Shown in pieces: positions 1 to 5,444 of a stretch of DNA of 24,281 bases. Location: IMG/VR virus record IMGVR_UViG_3300042430_000681, positions 1-24,281 of that record, one strand, 5' to 3'. A program made the position numbers and the translations under genes. The stretch is from a virus. Numbering within the stretch: the first letter of the stretch is position 1; every line of letters begins with the position of its first letter. The notes under the pieces are model-generated. The model was not told the origin of the DNA and made no database searches. It saw nothing but the letters and a program-made list of their open reading frames with translations.

Positions 1-97
1 TGCGCATTGAATTATTTTTTGACAATTGTATACTAACACAAGGCCACTTGTTTTTGTGAAACTTTTTTAGAAATGCAGTATTGTCCCAGTCAATCAT
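1..97 (-). CDS. Unknown protein, N-terminal 32 residues only (gene runs off the left edge)
   Basis: An open frame begins with ATG at 97-95, inside the stop of the preceding phosphoribosyltransferase gene (TAATG overlap), and stays open to base 1. The visible start reads MIDWDNTAFLKKFHKNKW, followed by a Cys-Val-Ser-Ile stretch. The overlap with an obvious real gene and the absence of stops support a translated, coupled gene. The family cannot be recognised from this fragment. Confidence 0.6.
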   Translation of the reverse strand, partial: MIDWDNTAFLKKFHKNKWPCVSIQLSKNNSMR

Positions 98-591
98 TAA
101 TTCCACCATTTTTCCCAAGGAAAAACGCACCATAAGTCTGGTGTCTCGTGCTTATTAATCTTCATTCCCGAGTAATTAACATCGAACACGCTGCTAGAAT
201 TTTCAACTAACGTAGCAAATTTAATAGTCTTGTGGAAAATGAGTTGATCCCATTGCTCGGGGCTATCATCAATTGCCTTCGCCCAATCATCTCTAAGCCA
301 GTTAAGAGTATTGCCAGTATCGCTGATATCATCTATAATCAGTATGCGTTTGCCCTGCAGTGCGTATTTTGCTAGTACTGCATTGCTTGCATTGTCAATG
401 CCGTCACTCATTCTTATACTCAAACTATGCATTGTACAATCTAGATAATGACTCAATTTTATGGCTGGAACTACCCCACCCCGTGATAGACCCACGATAA
501 TATCTGGCTTAAAGTTGTCCTGCCACATCTGTCTCAGAATTTCTTGAAGAAAACTGTTAACTTGGTCGTCAGTGAAGATTAACTGTTTCAT
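97..591 (-). CDS. Purine phosphoribosyltransferase (Gpt/xanthine-guanine type)
   Basis: The 164-residue protein has the type I phosphoribosyltransferase layout. An early IIVGLSRGGVVPA segment (about residues 31-43) is the loop that contacts pyrophosphate. The PRPP-binding motif ILIIDDISDTGNTL (about 83-96) carries the two acidic residues and the Thr-Gly loop. The end, WCVFPWEKW, resembles the C-terminal hood of Gpt-type enzymes, which transfer ribose-5-phosphate from PRPP to guanine, xanthine or hypoxanthine. Length is close to E. coli Gpt (152). It lies in the same strand run as a GMP reductase, so a role in purine salvage is likely. The exact base specificity cannot be read from sequence. 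Its stop overlaps the next start by one base. Confidence 0.85.
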   Translation of the reverse strand: MKQLIFTDDQVNSFLQEILRQMWQDNFKPDIIVGLSRGGVVPAIKLSHYLDCTMHSLSIRMSDGIDNASNAVLAKYALQGKRILIIDDISDTGNTLNWLRDDWAKAIDDSPEQWDQLIFHKTIKFATLVENSSSVFDVNYSGMKINKHETPDLWCVFPWEKWWN

Positions 592-600
592 ACATCACAG

Positions 601-762
601 TTAGATGTACGATTCACTGGTTTGTAGTTTATTTTTCAACGCTTCCCACAGTGGTTCCAGCGCAATATGCTTGTCTAATTGAACTTCAGTGTCTGTGATA
701 GCTTGTTTGCTAAATTCTACAGTAATTTTTTTGCCTTTGTTGTCTTCATATGTTAGTTTCAT
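601..762 (-). CDS. Small unknown protein, 53 aa
   Basis: ATG at 762-760 opens a 54-codon frame ending in TAA at 603-601, filling the space between the Smr-like gene and the phosphoribosyltransferase. The protein starts MKLTYEDNKGKKITVEF and ends KLQTSESYI. It looks like two beta strands followed by an amphipathic helix, and it is acidic and soluble. No family is recognised. Support comes from its exact fit between neighbours on the same strand and its coding-like composition. Confidence 0.65.
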   Translation of the reverse strand: MKLTYEDNKGKKITVEFSKQAITDTEVQLDKHIALEPLWEALKNKLQTSESYI

Positions 763-769
763 AAATGCC

Positions 770-979
770 TCATAATTTAGTAATTATAAATGATCCATAA
801 TGTGAGTTAAAAGTCTCACATTTCAGTCTATCAATAACATTCTTTACTAGTTTTATCATCTGCTGGCTATTACCACAGATAATCGTAAGCGGTAAATCTT
901 GCTGATTCATCAGAATGAAGTTTTCGACCATTCGATCCACTTCTTGATGTTTGACGCCGTGTAAATCCAAACGCTTCAT
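770..979 (-). CDS. Small Smr-domain-like protein
   Basis: The 69-residue protein opens with LDLHG (residues 4-8), the signature that begins Smr domains of MutS2 and related nucleases. It continues with a helix, then LTIICGNSQQMIKLVKNVI, which sits where Smr domains have their strand, Gly-rich turn (usually TGxG or HGxG) and helix. Here the turn is CGNS, so it is a variant. It ends SFIITKL, like the last Smr strand. Known Smr domains nick or bind branched DNA or RNA, but this protein is a bare domain slightly shorter than usual (about 80). Activity is uncertain because of the altered turn. Confidence 0.6.
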   Translation of the reverse strand: MKRLDLHGVKHQEVDRMVENFILMNQQDLPLTIICGNSQQMIKLVKNVIDRLKCETFNSHYGSFIITKL

Positions 980-980
980 T

Positions 981-1217
981 TTATTTCTTTAAAATTCTGT
1001 ATATCTTGATTTTACTTAATTCATCTAAAAATTCAGCTTCTTCTGGGAATTCAGGCAGATTTTTTATGACATCGTCTAGAAAAAACTGTAATTTGTATAG
1101 ATCTTGTTTCAGTGCCCAAGACACAAATCCATCGTTATATGGAGAACGTATTTCACTAGCAGTGCTCTGTATCTGAGATATGATATCCTCGGAGTTTAAT
1201 GACTTCTTGAATCCCAT
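981..1217 (-). CDS. Unknown 78 aa protein
   Basis: A helical, acidic protein (MGFKKSLNSEDIISQIQSTA..., ending KIKIYRILKK). Its central part, from PYNDGFVSWALKQDLYKLQF onward, suggests an alpha-helical bundle. Its ATG shares one base with the TAA of the upstream 63-residue gene, so the two are probably translationally coupled. No recognisable family, membrane segment or catalytic motif. Confidence 0.65.
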   Translation of the reverse strand: MGFKKSLNSEDIISQIQSTASEIRSPYNDGFVSWALKQDLYKLQFFLDDVIKNLPEFPEEAEFLDELSKIKIYRILKK

Positions 1218-1408
1218 TAGATGTTCAACTCTTTTTTAGCTCTCAAGTACCAATCAGTGTTGTAATCGGTCAAGCCAGTATGACTAATCATTATGACTGC
1301 CTCTTTTAACAATCTCTCCAATTCATATCTTTTGCTGCCTTCTAGTTCCAATCTAGCTTCCAATTCGCAAACTTTTTGAAACAACTGACCGTTGAAATCT
1401 TCGTTCAT
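1217..1408 (-). CDS. Unknown 63 aa protein with predicted coiled coil
   Basis: The N-terminal half (about residues 8-40) is a heptad-rich helix containing LEARLELEGSKRYELERLL, likely a short coiled coil. The tail ends DWYLRAKKELNI. It begins only six bases after a large hairpin (1415-1448) that contains a TAAATA motif, so its expression may be controlled by that structure. There is no strong Shine-Dalgarno sequence directly before the ATG. Function unknown. Confidence 0.65.
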   Translation of the reverse strand: MNEDFNGQLFQKVCELEARLELEGSKRYELERLLKEAVIMISHTGLTDYNTDWYLRAKKELNI

Positions 1409-1414
1409 CTTTGT

Positions 1415-1448
1415 GTCTCTCGATCACTTATTTAGTGATCTCAGAGAC
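1415..1448 (-). promoter_or_regulatory. Two-tier hairpin with a TAAATA motif in its loop, between the GMP reductase and the next gene
   Basis: GTCTCT (1415-1420) pairs with AGAGAC (1443-1448), and GATCACT (1422-1428) pairs with AGTGATC (1434-1440). The five-base loop is TATTT, read on the coding strand as AAATA within CTAAATA. The structure lies just after the GMP reductase stop and ends six bases before the next ATG. No U-run follows, so it is not a classical terminator. It may be an mRNA-processing or translation-control element. The CTAAATA could also act as a late promoter, as at other junctions in this window. Confidence 0.5.
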
Positions 1449-2570
1449 TTATTTGCTAAAAATCGAATTAAATTGCTGAGTTACTCGGATAAATGTAGTG
1501 CATTTGCTAAGATTCTTAAGACTATCGGCCCCTACATAAGTACATGTGCTACGAATTCCACCAAGTAGGTCTAACACAGTCTTTGATACTGGCCCTCTAT
1601 AAGGTACCTTTACCGTCCTACCTTCGCTGCTCCTGTAATTAGCAACGCCACCGCTGTGCTTATGCATAGCAGTATCACTGCTCATCCCGTAAAATTCCAC
1701 GAACTTTTTTGTTTCGTATTTGGGATGATATCGAAGATGCGGCATTAAGATACTATCTTCAGAATGCTCACCTATAATTAAGGTATCTTGTTCTTGACTT
1801 TTATAAACTGCTTCTGTGATTTTACCACCGCCTTCATCATGGCCTGCCAGCATGCCGCCTAACATCACGAAGTCCGCACCTGCACCAAAAGCTTTAGCAA
1901 CATCGCCAGGACAAGCACATCCGCCGTCGGCAATGATATGGGCGCCTAAACCGTGGGCAGCATCAGCACATTCGATGATAGCTGATAATTGGGGGTATCC
2001 GCATCCCGTCTGCAACCTCGTCGTACACACCGACCCAGGACCAATACCCACTTTAATAATGTCTGCTCCGCGCAAGATAAGTTCTTGCGTCATATCCGCT
2101 GTAACAACGTTACCTGCAATAATCGTGTGCTTAGGGTAAGCTTCACGCACTTTGCTTACAAAATCGCCAAAATGCTCGCTATATCCATTAGCAACATCGA
2201 TACAAATATACTGGATCTCGGGATAGGCGTTAAGAACCTGATTCAGACGATCAAAATCTCTCTCGCCGATACCAGTGCTTACTGCAAAATAGTCGGTACC
2301 AATGCTGATGTGATCGTGAAACTGAGAAGCTTCATAATTTTTAACCAAGCAAGTAAACATTTTATGTTTACTTAACTCGTTGGCCATAGCAAAGGTACCA
2401 ACTCCATCCATGTTTGCAGCCATTATGGGAACACCAACATATACTTTGCCGCTGTGCTTAAATGTGAACTTACGTTCAAGATCAACCTGACTGCGACTGC
2501 TCAGTGTACTACGTTTCGGCCTGATCAAAACGTCTTTGAAGTCGAGTTTCAGTTCATTTTCTAGTATCAT
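1449..2570 (-). CDS. guaC: GMP reductase with an extra internal insertion
   Basis: This enzyme converts GMP to IMP with NADPH, releasing ammonia. The 373-residue protein follows GuaC/GMPR family members closely from [17 protein letters not shown] at the N-terminus to RSTCTYVGA and FIRVTQQ at the C-terminus. The catalytic loop [11 protein letters not shown] is present with Cys182, followed by [30 protein letters not shown] and [10 protein letters not shown]. No CBS domains are present, which argues against IMP dehydrogenase. Between GHDEGGG (244-249) and FYGMSSD (293-299) there are about 31 more residues than in human GMPR. The start is supported by AGAGG upstream of ATG 2570. With the nearby phosphoribosyltransferase it would form a guanine to GMP to IMP route. 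Confidence 0.95.
   Translation of the reverse strand: MILENELKLDFKDVLIRPKRSTLSSRSQVDLERKFTFKHSGKVYVGVPIMAANMDGVGTFAMANELSKHKMFTCLVKNYEASQFHDHISIGTDYFAVSTGIGERDFDRLNQVLNAYPEIQYICIDVANGYSEHFGDFVSKVREAYPKHTIIAGNVVTADMTQELILRGADIIKVGIGPGSVCTTRLQTGCGYPQLSAIIECADAAHGLGAHIIADGGCACPGDVAKAFGAGADFVMLGGMLAGHDEGGGKITEAVYKSQEQDTLIIGEHSEDSILMPHLRYHPKYETKKFVEFYGMSSDTAMHKHSGGVANYRSSEGRTVKVPYRGPVSKTVLDLLGGIRSTCTYVGADSLKNLSKCTTFIRVTQQFNSIFSK
2351..2373. repeat. Perfect 10-bp inverted repeat inside the GMP reductase gene
   Basis: AAGTAAACAT (2351-2360), a TTT spacer and ATGTTTACTT (2364-2373) form a perfect hairpin in the early part of the gene, at about codons 66-74. No T-run follows on the coding strand, so it is not a terminator. 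It may be an mRNA structural element or chance in AT-rich DNA. Confidence 0.5.
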
Positions 2571-2608
2571 GGTGTTCCTCTATGGATATTAAAATGCGAT
2601 AATATTAA

Positions 2609-2818
2609 TCACACTTTACCGTCGGCTGCCCACATATCCTTTGGGTTCTTACCCTGTTCAAGTCGCTGAAATTGCTTGTAGGCAAAGCTGCGAAAATTGT
2701 ATAGATCGGATTCATCATACTTATATCCGAAATTTCGGCAGAAAGAAAGATATCGTTCCAGATCTTCAAAAATCTTGGTTACGCGAGGGTTGGTGGTTTG
2801 ATTCATTTGCTTGTTCAT
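2609..2818 (-). CDS. Unknown 69 aa protein
   Basis: ATG 2818 is preceded by a good TAGGAGT ribosome-binding site. The protein has a Gln/Asn-rich start, then a basic, aromatic-rich helical region (IFEDLERYLSFCRNFGYKY and NFRSFAYKQFQRLEQGKN), ending KDMWAADGKV. Composition suggests a small helical nucleic-acid- or protein-binding protein, but no family is recognised. It directly precedes the GMP reductase in the same transcription direction. Confidence 0.7.
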   Translation of the reverse strand: MNKQMNQTTNPRVTKIFEDLERYLSFCRNFGYKYDESDLYNFRSFAYKQFQRLEQGKNPKDMWAADGKV

Positions 2819-2840
2819 GATTTACTCCTAATATATAAAA

Positions 2841-3041
2841 TTAACGTTCTTCACTAATGTCAACTACTTCGTGGTCTTGTTCCCACTGGATTCGACTGAA
2901 TTTTCTAATTTCTGTCGAATAACGATATCGCTGTTCCTGTAAAGCGTTGCGCTTCTCTGCTGGTAGCATGCTATTTGCAAGATTTTTGTCAATAATTTGT
3001 ATGCAATCTTGTAGAATACTGATTTTACTTCGATAACTCAT
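2841..3041 (-). CDS. Unknown 66 aa protein
   Basis: A charged, helical protein (MSYRSKISILQDCIQIIDKN..., ending QDHEVVDISEER) that could form a helical hairpin. Its ATG overlaps the stop of the upstream gene as ATGA, with GAGGA close upstream, so translational coupling is likely. No known domain. Confidence 0.65.
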   Translation of the reverse strand: MSYRSKISILQDCIQIIDKNLANSMLPAEKRNALQEQRYRYSTEIRKFSRIQWEQDHEVVDISEER

Positions 3042-3379
3042 TCACATTCCTCATTTACATCATTGCCAATAATAGCCAGAATTAAATCTAGCCGCTCTTT
3101 TAAATCACGAACCACTGGATATTGATTCGCGAGATTCGTTAATTTCTTTTCTTCTTGCATTTTTGCTTTTGCCCATGCAATAACTTCACTATCTTCACTG
3201 GAAAGTTCAGTCTGAAACGATGCAGCTATTGTTTCCCAATAAGAACCATTAAATACCTGTAACTTTTGCGTAGAATTATTCCATCGAAAATCATGTTTAC
3301 TGTAATCTTCTTTTTCAGCCACGAAAATGGCATTGGTATATTTCGTGGCTATTAGTGTTTTGCTTCGATGTTCAATCAT
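3038..3379 (-). CDS. Unknown 113 aa protein
   Basis: The N-terminal half is beta-rich (TLIATKYTNAIFVAEKEDY, then STQKLQVFNGSYWETIAASF). The C-terminal half is a long helix (SEVIAWAKAKMQEEKKLTNL, then VVRDLKERLDLILAII). The stop overlaps the next gene by four bases. The 59 bases upstream (3380-3438) contain no convincing gene or promoter. Function not recognised. Confidence 0.65.
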   Translation of the reverse strand: MIEHRSKTLIATKYTNAIFVAEKEDYSKHDFRWNNSTQKLQVFNGSYWETIAASFQTELSSEDSEVIAWAKAKMQEEKKLTNLANQYPVVRDLKERLDLILAIIGNDVNEECE

Positions 3380-3438
3380 AGTTTAAATCTTGTGGGAAAG
3401 ATACAGAATTACTCATATACATGCAAGCAGTTAAGTAC

Positions 3439-4368
3439 TCAAATACGTCCTGGTGTGTCTGGAGAAACTTCCACAATCTCTAGCCCATAGTTATTAATAT
3501 CTTCAGAAAGAGCGATGCCTGACCTTCGTTTCAACTTGGTTTGCTTAAACGGCAGATAGTTAACATGATGATGTTCACGTTTGAACTTCCACACTAGGTC
3601 AGTGTATTCAGGATAAACTTCCTTTAGCATTCTACTTTTAGACGCAGTGCCTTCCCGAGAATAGAATTCACCAGTGTTGCCACCACCTAATAGCTGAGTT
3701 CTCATTTTGTCTTGAAGAAAAGCGTTAAACTGCACTGTGCAGTATCCTTGAGTTAGCATATCTAGACTCAGTATCGTATCTTCATTAAATCTGCCACGCC
3801 ACCTAAAAGGTTGACCTGCACGATCACCCGAGATCCATTTAGCGTCATTTTTGATTAGGTTGCAACTATAAATTCGCGTGTTCTTAACATATGGCGGCAT
3901 AGAGGCATTTTGACTAGCAAAACTTCGGTAGTTTGGACCAGCCATAGTGACATTTTCATACCTAAGTGAAAAATCTTCCATGACTCGAAATGGTGTGCCG
4001 TCACCGCATTTAATTTTTAAATTGTTGTTCAATCGAAGAAAATTAGCAATATTGTCGTCTGCAACCCAATGATAGTCAAACCCGTTCTTAACGGCGTGAT
4101 CCCATGCGAAATTTCTCGCTGGGCCAGGGCCCGTGCTCTTTGTCAGTCCAAGATCATCGCATAGTTCATAATTTTTCTTATATTCATTATCCAAGATTAA
4201 GATCGTAGTGTATTTGCAATCTTTGGTTGCGGAAACATACTGATCATATTCCTGCTCTTCTACTATCAGATAATGAGGCACTTGCATAAACTCCAGTGCT
4301 TTATTAGTCAGTCTGGAGTCAGCACGACCTTTTGTCGGAATATAGAATGGATAACGCGGATTACTCAT
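3439..4368 (-). CDS. TET-associated-type (TAGT/GREB1-like) glycosyltransferase, probable DNA base glycosylation
   Basis: The 309-residue protein opens YPFYIPTKGRADSRLTNKAL (6-25), the start typical of phage TAGT proteins. It continues with GPGPARNFAWDHA (80-92), an acidic HWVADDNIANF motif (100-110) expected to bind the metal and sugar nucleotide, and RWRGRFNEDTILSLDML (189-205) with the likely catalytic acid. Family members in phages are associated with sugar transfer to 5-hydroxymethylated pyrimidines in DNA, protecting against restriction. No TET dioxygenase or cytosine methyltransferase is visible here, so partner enzymes would lie elsewhere. Its first bases overlap the end of the upstream 92-residue gene by 8 bp. 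Substrate is inference. An alternative is glycosylation of another target. Confidence 0.7.
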   Translation of the reverse strand: MSNPRYPFYIPTKGRADSRLTNKALEFMQVPHYLIVEEQEYDQYVSATKDCKYTTILILDNEYKKNYELCDDLGLTKSTGPGPARNFAWDHAVKNGFDYHWVADDNIANFLRLNNNLKIKCGDGTPFRVMEDFSLRYENVTMAGPNYRSFASQNASMPPYVKNTRIYSCNLIKNDAKWISGDRAGQPFRWRGRFNEDTILSLDMLTQGYCTVQFNAFLQDKMRTQLLGGGNTGEFYSREGTASKSRMLKEVYPEYTDLVWKFKREHHHVNYLPFKQTKLKRRSGIALSEDINNYGLEIVEVSPDTPGRI

Positions 4369-4639
4369 TGTTTTTTTCTTGATCTTTCGTGCTTTTATCG
4401 AACCAGAATAGATCAGCTACGTTATTTCTCTCACGATGAGGGAACCAGATACTCTTGGTTTTCTCGGTAAACTGAGTACCTAGTAGCTTTGCAAACTTGC
4501 TTACTGCCTCTTCGTCTTCGAAACTGATAATAATCTGCCTATATGCGCCATTGTCCGGTTGATTGAACTCAGGCATTCCTCGCCATTCTTCGCGAGAATC
4601 ATCCGTATCATCCCAGTCAAATAATGAATTTTTCGACAT
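4361..4639 (-). CDS. Small conserved phage protein (WRGMPEF / TEKTKSIWFP type)
   Basis: I use ATG 4639 (MSKNSLFDWDD, 92 aa), which starts one base before the end of the clamp gene. A longer frame to 4693 would run deep into the clamp gene. The protein has an acidic start, WRGMPEFNQPDNGAY, a strand IIISFEDEEAVSKFAKLLG, then FTEKTKSIWFPHRER. I recall this pattern as a small domain of unknown function found beside DNA-modification genes in phages. Here it directly precedes the glycosyltransferase and overlaps it, which agrees with a shared role. No catalytic residues can be assigned. Confidence 0.7.
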   Translation of the reverse strand: MSKNSLFDWDDTDDSREEWRGMPEFNQPDNGAYRQIIISFEDEEAVSKFAKLLGTQFTEKTKSIWFPHRERNNVADLFWFDKSTKDQEKNNE

Positions 4640-4640
4640 A

Positions 4641-5372
4641 TTACTTGATTTGTCCTGGTAGCTGATAGGTATAATCGGCAATACCACTGTCAACTGTGAT
4701 TTCTACAGCACCCTGATCGCTGATCTTTACCTTCTTGTCACCTGGCAGATCCATGATTGATAGGAATACCTTTACTGGATATTTCCAAGTGCGACTTAGC
4801 GATCCATTGATGCCTGATGCAAACACAAAATTACCAGAGTGAGTAGAAGGATTACCGAAGTAAACTTTCAATTCATTCTTTTCAGTTTTAATGGTAAAAC
4901 TGTCTTCTTCAGCATTAGCAGAAGCCTGCTTCTTCAGTCGCATGATGCTCTGAATGCTTGGTTCAAATTCAACATTCCAGCTAGCACCCTTGAAAGTGAC
5001 AGTAATTACCTTGTCTTCTACGATAAGACGAGACATCAGACGATAATCGTTTGTAAAGTCACCTGAGGCAGTTTCAAAATGAATTGCGCTGGGCACATCT
5101 TCACCTTCTTTATTGACCCTCAGAACACTGATGTTAGCAGTCTCATCGTAATCGTCAAATCCCAGAATAGTCCTGAGTTTTGACAGATTCGGCATGCCAA
5201 AAACGCCTTTAAATTCAGGCATTGCTGTTTTCATCTTTCCTGACGCGATTACTGATTTATCGACCGCAACGGCATTCATCAAAGTTTCCGTGTCAGTTCC
5301 TGTGATTTTAATAGTATCAATCACCCCTAATCCTAATGTGTATTGAATCAAGTCTTGTAGATTGCTTTTCAT
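4641..5372 (-). CDS. 45: DNA polymerase sliding clamp, gp45-like
   Basis: This is the processivity factor that encircles DNA and tethers the polymerase. In T4-like phages it also activates late transcription with gp33 and gp55. From ATG 5372 the protein has 243 residues, beside 228 in T4. An upstream ATG at 5396 exists, but GAGGGAATT sits directly before 5372, so the shorter start is preferred. Sequence such as FKGVFGMPNLSKLRTILGF, then VEFEPSIQSIMRLKKQ, and a final DYTYQLPGQIK matches the clamp fold. It lies immediately after the polymerase gene, with its own promoter at 5409-5437. Confidence 0.88.
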   Translation of the reverse strand: MKSNLQDLIQYTLGLGVIDTIKITGTDTETLMNAVAVDKSVIASGKMKTAMPEFKGVFGMPNLSKLRTILGFDDYDETANISVLRVNKEGEDVPSAIHFETASGDFTNDYRLMSRLIVEDKVITVTFKGASWNVEFEPSIQSIMRLKKQASANAEEDSFTIKTEKNELKVYFGNPSTHSGNFVFASGINGSLSRTWKYPVKVFLSIMDLPGDKKVKISDQGAVEITVDSGIADYTYQLPGQIK

Positions 5373-5408
5373 AATTCCCTCGTTTTTATTTACCATAATA
5401 ATCTGTGT

Positions 5409-5437
5409 AATATACAGATCTTTTTTACCGATATCAA
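5409..5437 (-). promoter_or_regulatory. Sigma70-like promoter of the sliding clamp gene, with an overlapping palindrome
   Basis: On the coding strand a -35 TTGATA (5437-5432) and a -10 TATATT (5414-5409) are separated by exactly 17 bases, with one mismatch to consensus in each hexamer. The predicted start lies near 5402, giving a short leader before ATG 5372. An inverted repeat (ATCTGT at 5401-5406, ACAGAT at 5414-5419) overlaps the -10 and could be an operator. It allows clamp expression independent of the polymerase gene. Confidence 0.6.
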
Positions 5438-5444
5438 GCGTATT

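Noticed and set aside
2351-2373. Rho-independent terminator
   Set aside because: The stem is AT-rich and no U-run follows on the minus strand; it lies inside an intact gene.
1989-2375. Plus-strand open frames across the GMP reductase gene
   Set aside because: They mirror a strongly conserved minus-strand enzyme, have unnatural composition (Pro/His-rich) and no neighbours on the plus strand.
1449-2570. IMP dehydrogenase as the identity of this gene
   Set aside because: No CBS domains. The GMPR-specific tail RSTCTYVGA and FIRVTQQ, and length near 350, point to GMP reductase.
3380-3438. Promoter in the 59-base gap before the 113 aa gene
   Set aside because: Possible TTAACT/TAATTC and TTGCAT/TGTATC pairs have too many mismatches or wrong spacing to support.
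5373-5396. Upstream ATG (5396) as start of the sliding clamp
   Set aside because: It has no ribosome site, whereas GAGGG sits right before ATG 5372, and clamp homology begins at the second Met.
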